In this document: positions 16,810-25,801 of the stretch, piece by piece
How the letters are laid out: every line of letters starts with the position of its first letter
Position numbering within the stretch: the first letter of the stretch is position 1
Assembly: GCA_964437145.1 (NCBI GenBank)
Contig: CAYTFW010000010.1
Span: 1 to 64,000 of the forward strand
Reading direction: 5' to 3'
Length of the DNA stretch: 64,000 bases
Source: JAFAZJ01 sp964437145
Lineage (GTDB): Bacteria > Pseudomonadota > Alphaproteobacteria > Reyranellales > Reyranellaceae
Position numbers and translations under genes: made by a program
Notes under the pieces: model-generated
Seen by the model: only the letters and a program-made list of their open reading frames with translations
Databases searched by the model: none
Told to the model about the DNA's origin: nothing

Positions 16810-17100
16810 ATGAGCATCACCCGATCCATCAGCGTCACCCTGCCGAACGACCTTGCGGACATGGTTCGACGCAAGGTCGACTCTGGCGAATACGCCAGCG
16901 AGGGCGAGGTCATCCTCGACGGCCTGCGTGCCTTGCAGGAGCAAGATGAAGCCATTGAGCGTTGGCTAAGAGAGGAAGTCGCGCCCACTTATGACGCGGT
17001 GGTGTCCGGGCAATCGAGAACAACTCCCGCCGAGACGGCTTTTGACGGCGCGGCCGCGCGCTACGCGCGCCGCAAACGCGCCACATCCAAGCCGCTGTAG
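16810..17100 (+). CDS. ParD-like ribbon-helix-helix antitoxin, no toxin adjacent
   Basis: A 96-aa protein. The N-terminus SISVTLPNDLADMVRRKVDSG is a typical CopG/ParD ribbon-helix-helix DNA-binding segment, followed by YASEGEVILDGLRALQ. The C-terminal part normally wraps the ParE toxin. Only 26 bases separate it from the acyl-CoA dehydrogenase gene, and no ParE frame or fragment is visible there or upstream. It may be an orphan antitoxin or a repurposed regulator. Confidence 0.83.
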   Translation: MSITRSISVTLPNDLADMVRRKVDSGEYASEGEVILDGLRALQEQDEAIERWLREEVAPTYDAVVSGQSRTTPAETAFDGAAARYARRKRATSKPL

Positions 17101-17126
17101 CTCGCTCAGAAGAAGACCGAGGATCA

Positions 17127-18290
17127 ATGCCCACCAACGCCCCCGCCTCGCCGATCTTCCGTGAAGAGCACGAGATGCTGCGCGACCAGTTGCGCCGCTT
17201 CATCGACGAGGAGGTGAAGCCGAAAGCCGAGAAGTGGGAAGACGATGGCTTCGTGCCGCGCGACGTGCTGCGGCGCATGGGTGAGCTGGGATTTCTCGGC
17301 ATCCGCTACCCCGAGCGCTACGGTGGCGCGGCGATGGATTCGCTGGGTAGCGTGGTGCTGGCGGAGGAACTGGGCAAGTCGACCTTCGGCGGCTTCGCCA
17401 TCACCGTGCTGGTGCATACCGACATGGCCTCGCCGCACCTGATGAACGCTGGCACGCCTGATCAGATCGCGCGGCTGATGCCCGATATCGTCGCCGGCCG
17501 GACGATCACCGCCGTGGCGGTGACCGAGCCCGGCGCCGGCTCCGACGTCAAGGGAATCCGCACCACGGCGCGGCGCGATGGCGGGCACTACGTGCTCAAC
17601 GGCACCAAAATGTTCATCACCAACGGCGTGCATGCCGATGTCTACTTCGTCGCCGCCAAGACCGACACGAACGCGCGCGGCTCGGCCGGCATATCGATGT
17701 TCATTGTCCCGAAGGGCACGCCGGGCTTCTCTGTCGGCCGCGCCCTGATGAAGACCGGCTGGCTGTCGTCGGATACCGCCGAGCTGGTGTTCCAGGACGC
17801 CCGCGTGCCGGCCGAGAACCTGCTGGGCGAGGAGAACCGCGGCTTCTACGCCGTGATGAAGAACTTCCAGAACGAACGCCTAGTGCTGGGCGCGCAGGCC
17901 ATGGGCGAGGCCGAGGCGGCGCTGGCGATCACCCTGGGGCACGTCCAGACACGCCAGGCCTTCGGCGCGCCCCTGTGGGAAAAGCAGGCGATCCGCCAGC
18001 GCCTGTCGATGCTGGCGGCCCGGGTCGCCGCCGCCCGACAGTTCGTGCACCACACCGGCTGGCTCGACGCGCAGGGCCGCGAATGCGTCAAGGAAGTCTC
18101 GATGGTCAAGGCGCTGTGCGGCGAGCTGGTCAACGAGGTGATGTATGCCTGCCAACAGTTCCACGGCGGCATGGGCTACATCCGCGAAACAGCGATCGAG
18201 CGCATGGTGCGCGACGCGCGGGTCCAATCGATCGGCGGCGGTGCAACAGAAGTGATGCTCGAAGAAGTCGCCAAGCGCCTGCACGGCTGA
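17127..18290 (+). CDS. Acyl-CoA dehydrogenase
   Basis: A 387-aa FAD enzyme of usual length. The flavin/substrate segments AVTEPGAGSDVKGI and the GTKMFITNG region are present. The C-terminal catalytic-base region reads QQFHGGMGYIRETAIERMVRDAR. The Glu in RE or ER would need alignment to name as base. GAGGA at 17119-17123 precedes the ATG at 17127. The acyl chain specificity is not visible. Confidence 0.94.
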   Translation: MPTNAPASPIFREEHEMLRDQLRRFIDEEVKPKAEKWEDDGFVPRDVLRRMGELGFLGIRYPERYGGAAMDSLGSVVLAEELGKSTFGGFAITVLVHTDMASPHLMNAGTPDQIARLMPDIVAGRTITAVAVTEPGAGSDVKGIRTTARRDGGHYVLNGTKMFITNGVHADVYFVAAKTDTNARGSAGISMFIVPKGTPGFSVGRALMKTGWLSSDTAELVFQDARVPAENLLGEENRGFYAVMKNFQNERLVLGAQAMGEAEAALAITLGHVQTRQAFGAPLWEKQAIRQRLSMLAARVAAARQFVHHTGWLDAQGRECVKEVSMVKALCGELVNEVMYACQQFHGGMGYIRETAIERMVRDARVQSIGGGATEVMLEEVAKRLHG

Positions 18291-18343
18291 GCGTGCTAGG
18301 GTGGCGCCGCCCGTCCGTCCGTATCCGCAGGAACCGCATCGAC

Positions 18344-18988
18344 ATGAGCACGACCGCCGCCCACGAGAATGACGCCGGCCAGCTGGCATTGCGCGCCGCC
18401 GCGCGCAACCACGGCGTCGCCATCGCCCGCGACCGCTTCCTCTTCCTCCGGCACGGCCGCACACCCGGCAATATCGGCCGCGTCTACCAGCATCCCGACA
18501 TCCCGCTGGCGACCGAGGGCTTCGTCGACGCCGACATCGCCGCCAAGGTGCTGCGCGAGCACGCCTTCGACCTGATCTACGCCAGCGACATGGCGCGGGC
18601 CTGGCTGACCGCCGGCCGCGTCGCCGATCACACCGGCCGGCCGGTATGGCTGCGCCGTTGCCTGCGCGAGCGCTATTTCGGCGACTTCATCGGCACGCCC
18701 AGCGAAGGCCTCGACTGGCGGGTCAGCCCGCCCAATGGCGAGACCATGCACGGCTTCATCGAGCGTACGCTGACCGGCGTCGTCGAGCTGCTCGGCAACG
18801 GACCGATGCCGCTGCTGGTGAGCCACGGCGGCGTGCTGCGCGTGCTCGCGGGAGCGCTCGATGTGGAGCTGCCGCACGAGCTGACGGCCAACGGCCTGCC
18901 CCTGGCATTCGAGCGCCGAAGCGGCACCTGGGCCGTCACGCCGCTGATGCAGCCGGCGCCGATCGAGCAGAAGCTCGGCGCCGCCTAG
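18344..18988 (+). CDS. Histidine phosphatase (phosphoglycerate-mutase-like)
   Basis: A 214-aa protein with the phosphohistidine motif FLRHGRTPGN near residue 33, the second catalytic segment around YASDMARAW, and the C-terminal VSHGGVLR catalytic His. Members include cobalamin phosphatases, sugar-phosphate phosphatases and phosphoglycerate mutases. ATG at 18344 lies 15 bases after a GGA site; the frame is open upstream but overlaps the acyl-CoA dehydrogenase gene. No pathway context fixes a substrate. Confidence 0.88.
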   Translation: MSTTAAHENDAGQLALRAAARNHGVAIARDRFLFLRHGRTPGNIGRVYQHPDIPLATEGFVDADIAAKVLREHAFDLIYASDMARAWLTAGRVADHTGRPVWLRRCLRERYFGDFIGTPSEGLDWRVSPPNGETMHGFIERTLTGVVELLGNGPMPLLVSHGGVLRVLAGALDVELPHELTANGLPLAFERRSGTWAVTPLMQPAPIEQKLGAA

Positions 18989-19004
18989 AAGAACGCCACG
19001 GACC

Positions 19005-19523
19005 TCAATGCGGCGGGCGCACCGGCACGATGGCCACGGTCTCGGTGGCGTGGGCATAGAGGCGGCCGGCTTCGTCGACCAGCTTGGCCTCCGACGTCGC
19101 GAGCGTGCGGCCTGAGGACAGCACGGTGGCGATGGCGCGCACCGGGCCGGTCTTTGCCGTGACGGCGGCGACGTAGTTCACCTTCATCTCGACTGTCGTG
19201 GCGACGGTGCGTGGCGGCAGCGTGGCATGCACGGCGACGGCAAGCGCAGTGTCGAGCAAGGTGGCGATCCAGCCGCCATGCGCAGCGCCCATGATGTTGC
19301 GGAAGGCGTCGGCCGGATCGGCCTGGAACACGGCACGCCCGCCGCCGACCTCGATTGGATGGATGCCCGCGACATAGGCGAAGTCCGGCGACGGCAGCTC
19401 GCCGGCGCCGATCGCGGCGAAGATGCGCTCGCCCGGCCAGTCGGCGATCTCAGCCAGTGGCAGCGGTCCCGGCGGCGCTAAGCGGCGCTTGCTGGCCTCG
19501 ACTTCTTCTTTCCAGGCGGACAT
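19005..19523 (-). CDS. PaaI-type thioesterase
   Basis: A 172-aa hot-dog thioesterase. The segment NIMGAAHGGWIATLLDTALA carries the HGG substrate motif and the catalytic Asp, as in PaaI. ATG at 19523 was taken over an in-frame start at 19571, which would lie upstream of the palindrome at 19542. It is opposite the histidine phosphatase and probably single. Confidence 0.87.
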   Translation of the reverse strand: MSAWKEEVEASKRRLAPPGPLPLAEIADWPGERIFAAIGAGELPSPDFAYVAGIHPIEVGGGRAVFQADPADAFRNIMGAAHGGWIATLLDTALAVAVHATLPPRTVATTVEMKVNYVAAVTAKTGPVRAIATVLSSGRTLATSEAKLVDEAGRLYAHATETVAIVPVRPPH

Positions 19524-19541
19524 CGGATCATCTCTCAAATA

Positions 19542-19555
19542 GGTGCATATGCACC
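19542..19555. promoter_or_regulatory. Perfect 14-bp palindrome upstream of thioesterase
   Basis: GGTGCATATGCACC is a perfect dyad 19 bases upstream of the thioesterase ATG. Similar half-site symmetry is used by MarR-family regulators of aromatic catabolism, so an operator is plausible. No regulator gene is adjacent. Confidence 0.45.
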
Positions 19556-19616
19556 CATATAATGGCAGCACCCGCGCGACGTCGATCTGGTGTTTCTCAT
19601 GCTCGGATAAGCCTGC

Positions 19617-20465
19617 CTACGCTTCGCGCGGCGTCCAGCGGCCGGCTTCGACCAGGGCGATGAAATCCCACAGGGCGCGGTTGAAGGCGTCGGGATCCTC
19701 GAGGTTCACGGCATGCCCGACCTTGGGCATCACCAGAAGGCCGGCGTTGCCCATCGTCTTCTTGAGATAGAGGCTGGGCTGCAGCACCAGGTCGTCCTCG
19801 TCGCCGGCGACGATCAGCGACGGCACCATGCAGGATTTCCACTCAGCCTCGAAATCCCACAGCGAGGGCCGCCTGCCCTGGAATTCCGACATGGTGTGCG
19901 CCGCGCCGATCGGATCGTGGCTGGCGAACTGGTCGACGAACTCGGCGTGGCCGCGCGGATCCCTCTGGCGGTAGCGCCGCCGGCTGAGGCCCTCGCTATA
20001 TTCGGCGGCGAAGGCGGCCTGGCCGATCCGGCGGATCTTCTCGGCGTTGGCCCGCGCCTCGACGGCGAAGGCCGCGTGCAGGTGCTTCTCCGAGCCGAAG
20101 CCGCAGCCGCAGATCGCCGCCGACATCGCACGCCCGGGATGAACACGCGCGAAATGCGCCGCCGCGAAGCCGCCCATCGACAGGCCGCAGATATGCGCCT
20201 TGTCGATCTTCAGCCCGTCGAGCACGCAGCGTATGTCCTCGACGACACGGTCCTGACCGTACTTGGCGGGATCGTCGGGGATGTCCGACGGCGCGTAACC
20301 GCGGAACGAGTAGGTGATGCAGCGGTGCTTGCGCGCGAAGAAGCGCATCTGCGGTTCCCAGGCGCGCCAGTCGCCGGCGTATTCGTGCACGAAGACCAGC
20401 GGCGTGCCGCTGCCAGCCTCCTCGTAGTACAGCTTCACACCATCGTCGCAGGTGATGTACGGCAT
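19617..20465 (-). CDS. Alpha/beta hydrolase
   Basis: A 282-aa hydrolase. The oxyanion HEYAGDW segment is near residue 27, the nucleophile elbow is GLSMGG near 95, the acid is in VAGDEDDLV, and the catalytic His is in KVGHAVNLEDPD. It resembles the 3-oxoadipate-enol-lactonase/haloperoxidase group but also general esterases. It lies 17 bases downstream of the aminotransferase gene and likely shares its transcript. Confidence 0.9.
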   Translation of the reverse strand: MPYITCDDGVKLYYEEAGSGTPLVFVHEYAGDWRAWEPQMRFFARKHRCITYSFRGYAPSDIPDDPAKYGQDRVVEDIRCVLDGLKIDKAHICGLSMGGFAAAHFARVHPGRAMSAAICGCGFGSEKHLHAAFAVEARANAEKIRRIGQAAFAAEYSEGLSRRRYRQRDPRGHAEFVDQFASHDPIGAAHTMSEFQGRRPSLWDFEAEWKSCMVPSLIVAGDEDDLVLQPSLYLKKTMGNAGLLVMPKVGHAVNLEDPDAFNRALWDFIALVEAGRWTPREA

Positions 20466-20481
20466 CGCTCCCTCCCCTTGC

Positions 20482-21654
20482 CTATCGCGCCGAATCGTCG
20501 AGCCGCGCCACGACGTCAGGAATCACCGCGTCGACGACGTTGGCGTAAGCGAGGCGCACGAAACGTTCCTGCCCCTCGCCGAAGGTCGTGCCGGGCAGCA
20601 ACAGAAGATGCTGCGCGTCGGCCAAACGGCGTACGACATCCATCGCCGGCACGCCGGCGAAGGGATGCTCGAGATAGGCGAAGTAGGCGCCCAGGCTCAC
20701 AAGCCGCCAGCGGTTGGAGCGCGCGACGAGATCGCCGAAGGCGCGGCCGCGCGCCACCACCGCGGCGATCCGCTCGCGCGCCCAGCCCGCGAGGTGTTGC
20801 AGCCCGTACAGCGCCGCCTCCTGGCCGGGTCGCGGCGCGCAGATGGCGACGCAGTCCATCACCTTCTCGATCTCCGCGAGCGCGGCCGGTCCCGCCGTCA
20901 ACGCGCCAACGCGATGGCCGGGCAACGCATAGACTTTGGAGAAGCTGTAGAGGTGGATCAGCGTTTGCGGCCAGTCCGAATCGTCGAAGATCCGGTGCGG
21001 CCGCGTCGCGTCGGGCAGAAAATCCTTGTAGGTCTCGTCGAGCACCAGCGCGATGCGACGGCGCTTGGCGAGAGCATAGAACGCCTCGATCACCGCGGGC
21101 GGATAGGTGGCGCCGCTGGGGTTGTTGGGGCTGACCAGCACGATCGCGCGCGTCGTCGAATCGATCAGCGCCTCGGCGTCGGCGGGGTCGGGCACAGCGC
21201 CGCTGCCGTCGCGGAAGTCCAGCGGCACCGGGCGCACGCCCAGCATGCGCAGCCACATGGCGTGGTTGAAGTAGTGCGGTCTCGGCAGCAGCACCGAGTC
21301 GCCAGCCGAAGCCAACGCCATCATCGCGGCGCAGAAGGCCTGGTTGCAGCCGGCGGTGATCGCCACCTGCGCGGGCTTGATCGTCGTGCGATGGAAGGCG
21401 CCGAGATGCGCGGCATAGGCCTCGCGCAGATCAGGCACGCCGAGAATGTCGCCGTAGCGATGGATCGCCGGATCGGCGAGGCGTCGGGCGAGATGATCGG
21501 TCAGCTCGGCGGGCGGCGGATAGCCGGGCGCGGCCTGGGTCAGGTCGATCAGCGGCTTGTCGGCGGGAAACGCGCGGCCGGCGACCAGGCCGCGCACGGC
21601 GGCGATCGGCGCCGCCTCGATGCCGGTGACGGCGGGGCTGAGCACATAGGACAT
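20482..21654 (-). CDS. Class I/II PLP-dependent aminotransferase
   Basis: A 390-aa fold-type-I aminotransferase. Visible PLP features are HRYGDILGVPDLREAY, the SPNNPSG segment (Asn), the Asp/Tyr in LVLDETYKDF, the Schiff-base Lys in SFSKVYALPGHRVG, and the C-terminal RFVRLAYAN arginine. ATG at 21654 places the domain start normally; a longer frame to 22152 is antisense to the SDR gene and was rejected. Substrate unknown. Confidence 0.93.
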   Translation of the reverse strand: MSYVLSPAVTGIEAAPIAAVRGLVAGRAFPADKPLIDLTQAAPGYPPPAELTDHLARRLADPAIHRYGDILGVPDLREAYAAHLGAFHRTTIKPAQVAITAGCNQAFCAAMMALASAGDSVLLPRPHYFNHAMWLRMLGVRPVPLDFRDGSGAVPDPADAEALIDSTTRAIVLVSPNNPSGATYPPAVIEAFYALAKRRRIALVLDETYKDFLPDATRPHRIFDDSDWPQTLIHLYSFSKVYALPGHRVGALTAGPAALAEIEKVMDCVAICAPRPGQEAALYGLQHLAGWARERIAAVVARGRAFGDLVARSNRWRLVSLGAYFAYLEHPFAGVPAMDVVRRLADAQHLLLLPGTTFGEGQERFVRLAYANVVDAVIPDVVARLDDSAR

Positions 21655-21721
21655 TCTGCGCTGATAGCCGATCCCCGCCCGCGCGAACAGAGTGCTAGGC
21701 TTGCCGCCGATGGAGGAACGC

Positions 21722-22462
21722 ATGCGATTGAAGGACAGGACGGCGATCATCACCGGAGCCGGCTCGGGCATTGGCGCGGCGACGGCTAGGCTCTTCGTGG
21801 CCGAGGGCGCGCGCGTCACGCTGGTCGATCGCGACGCGGCGGGCCTCGCCGCGATCGCGGCTGACCTGGGCGAGCGCGCTCGGCCATTCGCCGCCGACGT
21901 GACCGACGAAGCGCAAGCGCGGGCCTGCGTCGGGCAGTCTGGCGCGGTCGATATCCTGGTCACCGCCGCCGGCATCTCGCTGGGCAAGCCGGCGCTCGAC
22001 ACGTCGGTGACCGATTGGAACACCGTGCAGGCGGTCAACGTCACCGGCACGTTCATCTGGATCCGAGAGTGCCTGCGCTCGATGACGGCGGCGGGTCGCG
22101 GTTCGATCATCACCATCGCCTCGCAGCTCGCGCGCGCCGGTGGCCGCGGCAACGCCGCCTATGTCACGTCGAAAGGCGCCGTGCTGGCGCTGACCAAGTC
22201 AGTGGCGCTCGACTATGTCGATAAGGGTGTCCGCTGCAACACGATCCTGCCGGGCGCAACCGATACGCCAATGCTGCGCCGCTCGCTGGGCCGCGCACCC
22301 GATCCCGACGCCGCGCGCGCCCGTTCGCTGGCGCGCCACCCGATGGGGCGCTTCGGCGACGTGCGCGATATCGCGTCGGCCGCGCTCTACCTCGCCAGCG
22401 ACGAGTCGGCCTTCGTCACCGGCATCGAGCTACCGGTCGATGGCGGCTGGCTCGCCGGCTGA
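21722..22462 (+). CDS. Short-chain dehydrogenase/reductase
   Basis: A 246-aa classical SDR. The cofactor motif TGAGSGIG is at about residues 11-18, the catalytic Ser is in TIASQLA, the YVTSKGA motif gives Tyr and Lys, and the C-terminus ends in the family-typical ELPVDGGWLAG. GGAGGAACGC at 21711-21720 supports ATG at 21722. It is divergent from the aminotransferase with a 67-base gap that must hold both promoters. Confidence 0.94.
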   Translation: MRLKDRTAIITGAGSGIGAATARLFVAEGARVTLVDRDAAGLAAIAADLGERARPFAADVTDEAQARACVGQSGAVDILVTAAGISLGKPALDTSVTDWNTVQAVNVTGTFIWIRECLRSMTAAGRGSIITIASQLARAGGRGNAAYVTSKGAVLALTKSVALDYVDKGVRCNTILPGATDTPMLRRSLGRAPDPDAARARSLARHPMGRFGDVRDIASAALYLASDESAFVTGIELPVDGGWLAG

Positions 22463-22468
22463 AGCCCG

Positions 22469-23449
22469 CTACTCGACCTGGACGTTGGCGGCCCTGCTGA
22501 CCTTGGTCCAGATGTCGACGAACGCCGCGATAAAGGTCGAGAACTCCTTGGGCGCCATCGGCTTCTCGGGCACGAACAGCGCCAGCTCGTCGAAGCGTGC
22601 CCGCACATCGGGCATGGCCACGACCTTCATCGTCGCCTCGTAGAGCTTCGCCTGGACGTCGGCGGGCATGCCCTTCGGGCCCGAGAGTCCGACCCAGGTC
22701 GAGGTCGTCATCTTGGGAAAGCCCTGCTCGGCGAAGGTCGGCACATCGGGGAACGGCGCGATGCGCTTGGCGGTGCTGATCGCCAGCACCCTGATCTTGC
22801 CCGTCCGCATGTGGCCGACATTCGTCGTGATCGGGTCGAACATCGAGGGGATGACTCCCGCCCACATGTCGGCCAGCGACGGGGCCGAGCCCCGGTAGGG
22901 CACGTGCTTGAGCTTGGCGCCGATCAGCTGGCCGAAGTTCTCGCCCATCAGGTGTGTCGTCGAGCCGACGCCGGAGCTGCCGAAGGCGACCTCGCCGGGC
23001 TTGGCCTTCACCGCGGCGACGAAGTCGGCCAGCGACTTGTAGGGCGACTCCGGCGGCACCACGAATATGTTGGGCGCATCGCCGATCAGGGTGAGGTGCG
23101 AGAAGTCGGCGATCGGGTCGTACGGAAGCTTGGAATAGATGCCCGGCGCCACGCCGTGCGGCGAAGCGTGCGACATGACCAGCGTGTGACCATCAGGCGG
23201 CGCTTTGGCGACCAGATCGGCGCCCAAAGTGCCACCGGCGCCGGGCCTGTTGTCGACAAGAACCTGCTGGCCCAGCAACTCGCTGTACTTGGGCGCCATC
23301 ACCCGGCAGATCGTGTCGGCTAGGCCACCCGGCGGGAACGTCGCGATCAGCCGGATCGGTTTGCTCGGCCAGGCGTTGGCCCGCACGAGCGTCGGCATCG
23401 CGAGAGTCGCGGCGGCGGTGGCGATCAGCGTACGGCGCGTGGTCTTCAT
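22469..23449 (-). CDS. Tripartite tricarboxylate transporter substrate-binding protein (Bug family)
   Basis: A 326-aa periplasmic protein. The signal peptide begins MKTTRRTLIATAAATLAMP and ends near VRANA. The mature part opens with WPSKPIRLIATFPPGG, then APPDGHTLVMS and KHVPYRGSAPSLADM, all Bug hallmarks. GGGGAGAGCC-like sequence precedes the ATG at 23449. No membrane components are near. It is convergent with the SDR and divergent from the deacetylase-like gene. Confidence 0.93.
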   Translation of the reverse strand: MKTTRRTLIATAAATLAMPTLVRANAWPSKPIRLIATFPPGGLADTICRVMAPKYSELLGQQVLVDNRPGAGGTLGADLVAKAPPDGHTLVMSHASPHGVAPGIYSKLPYDPIADFSHLTLIGDAPNIFVVPPESPYKSLADFVAAVKAKPGEVAFGSSGVGSTTHLMGENFGQLIGAKLKHVPYRGSAPSLADMWAGVIPSMFDPITTNVGHMRTGKIRVLAISTAKRIAPFPDVPTFAEQGFPKMTTSTWVGLSGPKGMPADVQAKLYEATMKVVAMPDVRARFDELALFVPEKPMAPKEFSTFIAAFVDIWTKVSRAANVQVE

Positions 23450-23525
23450 GGGGGCTCTCCGGCGATGGTTGACCACCGGTAGCAACCGACATGCCAAGGC
23501 ACGGCGCGTGCTATGAAGATGGGCG

Positions 23526-24416
23526 ATGAGCCTTCCAACCCATGGCCGCTACGACTACGTCCCGATCAACGCCCGGCCGGACTACCACTGGCCCGGCGGT
23601 AAGCGGCTAGCGATCTATCTCGCGCTGAATCTCGAGCATTTCGCCTTCGGCGAGGGCCTGGGCGCCGAGCTGGCGCCGGGCGGGCCGCAACCCGACGTGC
23701 TGAACTTCGCCTGGCGCGACTACGGCAATCGCGTCGGCGCCTGGCGGCTGCTGGAGCTATTCGACGAGCTCGCCCTGCCCGCGGCCGCGCTGGTCAACAG
23801 CGCGATGTACGACTACGCCCCGCAGCTCATTGAAGCGCACCGCGTGCGCGGCGACGAGATCGTCGGCCACGGCCGCACCAATAGCGAACGCCAGGGCGTG
23901 CTCGACGAGGCCGCCGAGCGTCAGCTGATCGCCGAGTCGACCATGCGCATCGCCCGGGAAGAAGGCGCGCCGCCGGCCGGTTGGCTCGGCCCATGGATCT
24001 CGCAGAGCCGCGTCACGCCCGACCTGCTGGCCGAGACCGGCTACCACTATCTGCTGGATTGGTGCATGGACGACCAGCCGATCCGCTTCCGCGTGCGCGA
24101 CGGTGGCACGATCCTGGCCGTGCCCTATCCGCAGGAGCTCAACGACATCCCGATGATCGTCGGGCGCAAGATCGACGCCACGACCTTCGCCGACATGATC
24201 GTCGACAATTTCGACGAGATGCGCCGGCAGTCCGCCGGCCAGCCGCTGGTCATGGGTATCGCGCTGCACGGCTACCTGATGGGCCAGCCCTATCGGCTCA
24301 AGCATCTGCGTCGCGCGCTGGCGCACATCGCGACCCATCGCGACGCGCTGTGGATCACGACGCCCGGCGCGATCGCGGCGCACTGCCTGTCATTACCGGC
24401 GGGAACGGTGCCCTAA
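23526..24416 (+). CDS. Polysaccharide-deacetylase-fold protein (PuuE/allantoinase-like)
   Basis: A 296-aa NodB-homology-type protein. The N-terminus YDYVPINARPDYHWPGGKRLA matches the cofactor-independent allantoinase-like subgroup. The expected metal residues are changed or shifted, as is common there, and GHGRTNSERQG and the ALHGYLMGQPYR segment supply His. ATG at 23526 is close to a weak GAAGA site. It lacks a clear secretion signal, so a cytoplasmic amide hydrolase acting on a small molecule is more likely than a glycan deacetylase. Confidence 0.83.
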   Translation: MSLPTHGRYDYVPINARPDYHWPGGKRLAIYLALNLEHFAFGEGLGAELAPGGPQPDVLNFAWRDYGNRVGAWRLLELFDELALPAAALVNSAMYDYAPQLIEAHRVRGDEIVGHGRTNSERQGVLDEAAERQLIAESTMRIAREEGAPPAGWLGPWISQSRVTPDLLAETGYHYLLDWCMDDQPIRFRVRDGGTILAVPYPQELNDIPMIVGRKIDATTFADMIVDNFDEMRRQSAGQPLVMGIALHGYLMGQPYRLKHLRRALAHIATHRDALWITTPGAIAAHCLSLPAGTVP

Positions 24417-25321
24417 TCGGGCAGCTTGCCGAGCATATCCGGCAGCATGGCGTTGAAAGCGTCGGCGCCCTCGAACGCGATCCAGTGGCCGCCGCCGGGA
24501 ATGTAGCGCAGGTCGATTTGCGGGTGATGCTCGCGCAGGAAAACCTCGCGCTCCTCGAAATAGGGATGGGCCGTCGAGTCGAACTCGCCCCAGATCGCGT
24601 TCACCCGCGTGCGCAGCGTCGGCACCACGTCGCTCAGCAAGCCCTTCGAGGAGATCCCGCGGCTCTTGGTGCGCGCGCGCAGCGAGTTCACGACCTGCAT
24701 GTGCAGCGCGATCGGATCGATCGCCTTGGGATCGTGCACCATCAAGATTTCGAGATTGCGGCGCGCCTCGGCGACCAAGGTCTCGCCAGACATGTCGCGC
24801 GTCAGCCGCGTCAGCGCGCCGCGCGCCAGACGCTTCATGCGGAAGCCGCCCGGGCCGACCAGGGTCATGCTGCGCACGCGATCGCCGTAGAGCGTGCAGA
24901 TATGCGAGCCGATATTGCCGCCGAACGAGAAGCCGGCGATGTCGAAGCGCTGGTCCTTGGGCAGCAGCTCGTCCATCGCGTGCTTGGCGCAGTTTGTCAC
25001 TGACCAGACGTCGCCGAGATTGTCGGGTGAATCGCTCTCGCCCAGGCCCGGCAGGTCGGCGACGTACAGAGCATAGCGTCGCGACAGCGGCAGCACGTTC
25101 CGCACCCAGTGCAGCCACGAGCCGCCGCCGCCGTGCAGCAACACCAGGACCGGCTTGCCCGGCTCGGCGCCCCAGACATGCCACATCATGCGTCCGCCAT
25201 TGCCCATCGGCACGCGCTCGGCGTGCGAGCGGGCCTCGATCTCGGCGATATGGTCGGCGGCGGTTCGGCCGTCGGCCATCAGGGGAATGGTGGAGAGATC
25301 GGGCGAGGCGTCGGCGTCCAT
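24413..25321 (-). CDS. Alpha/beta hydrolase
   Basis: A 302-aa hydrolase with LLHGGGGSW (oxyanion region), nucleophile elbow GFSFGG, and C-terminal GGGHWIAFEGAD with the catalytic His. About 40 N-terminal residues precede the fold. The stop codon region overlaps that of the convergent deacetylase-like gene by 4 bases. Likely a C-C hydrolase or esterase of the MhpC type, but substrate unknown. Confidence 0.9.
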   Translation of the reverse strand: MDADASPDLSTIPLMADGRTAADHIAEIEARSHAERVPMGNGGRMMWHVWGAEPGKPVLVLLHGGGGSWLHWVRNVLPLSRRYALYVADLPGLGESDSPDNLGDVWSVTNCAKHAMDELLPKDQRFDIAGFSFGGNIGSHICTLYGDRVRSMTLVGPGGFRMKRLARGALTRLTRDMSGETLVAEARRNLEILMVHDPKAIDPIALHMQVVNSLRARTKSRGISSKGLLSDVVPTLRTRVNAIWGEFDSTAHPYFEEREVFLREHHPQIDLRYIPGGGHWIAFEGADAFNAMLPDMLGKLPD

Positions 25322-25448
25322 GGCGCGTTTTCTAACATAGGCCCCGTCTGGCTCGCAGGCATGGCTGCCCGCCGGTTTCGCGTCGTGGCATGCCCGCCGT
25401 ATCCCGCCTACAGTCGCGACCGGCTCGGCTCAAACGGGGACGAAGACG

Positions 25449-25790
25449 ATGGCCTACAGGCGCGTGGTGTTGGAGATCGGCATGGGCACCGACATTCGTG
25501 GCGGCGACTACACCAAGGCCGCGGTGCGCGCCCTGCGCGACGCGCTGTGGCACAACTCGCTCACTGTCGCCGATGCGTTGGGCAAGCCGGTCGACTCGAT
25601 GCGCGTCGACGTCACGATCGGGGTCCCGAAGCCGGACAAGGTCGACAAGGCCGAGGTGCTGGCGGTGCTGCCGCATGGATCGGGAACGCTCACGGTCGTC
25701 GAGGGCGGGCTGGAGATTCCCAACGCCGCCGGCACCGACGTCACGGTCATGGCCAACGCCGCCGCCGTCGTGCGGCTCGACCTGCCCTGA
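25449..25790 (+). CDS. Lin0512-family protein, first of a tandem pair
   Basis: A 113-aa protein. It shares with the following gene the segments VLEIGMGTDIRGGDYTKAA, a central VTIGVPKPDKVD and a C-terminal hydrophobic strand, so the two are paralogues. The family is a small alpha/beta protein of unknown biochemical role, often found as adjacent paralogues that could form heterodimers. Start ATG 25449 is preceded by GGGGACGAAG. Confidence 0.85.
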   Translation: MAYRRVVLEIGMGTDIRGGDYTKAAVRALRDALWHNSLTVADALGKPVDSMRVDVTIGVPKPDKVDKAEVLAVLPHGSGTLTVVEGGLEIPNAAGTDVTVMANAAAVVRLDLP

Positions 25791-25801
25791 GGAGAGCGGC
25801 C

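Noticed and set aside
17100..17127. ParE toxin remnant behind the ParD-like gene
   Set aside because: The 26-base gap and flanks contain no ParE-like peptide in any frame.
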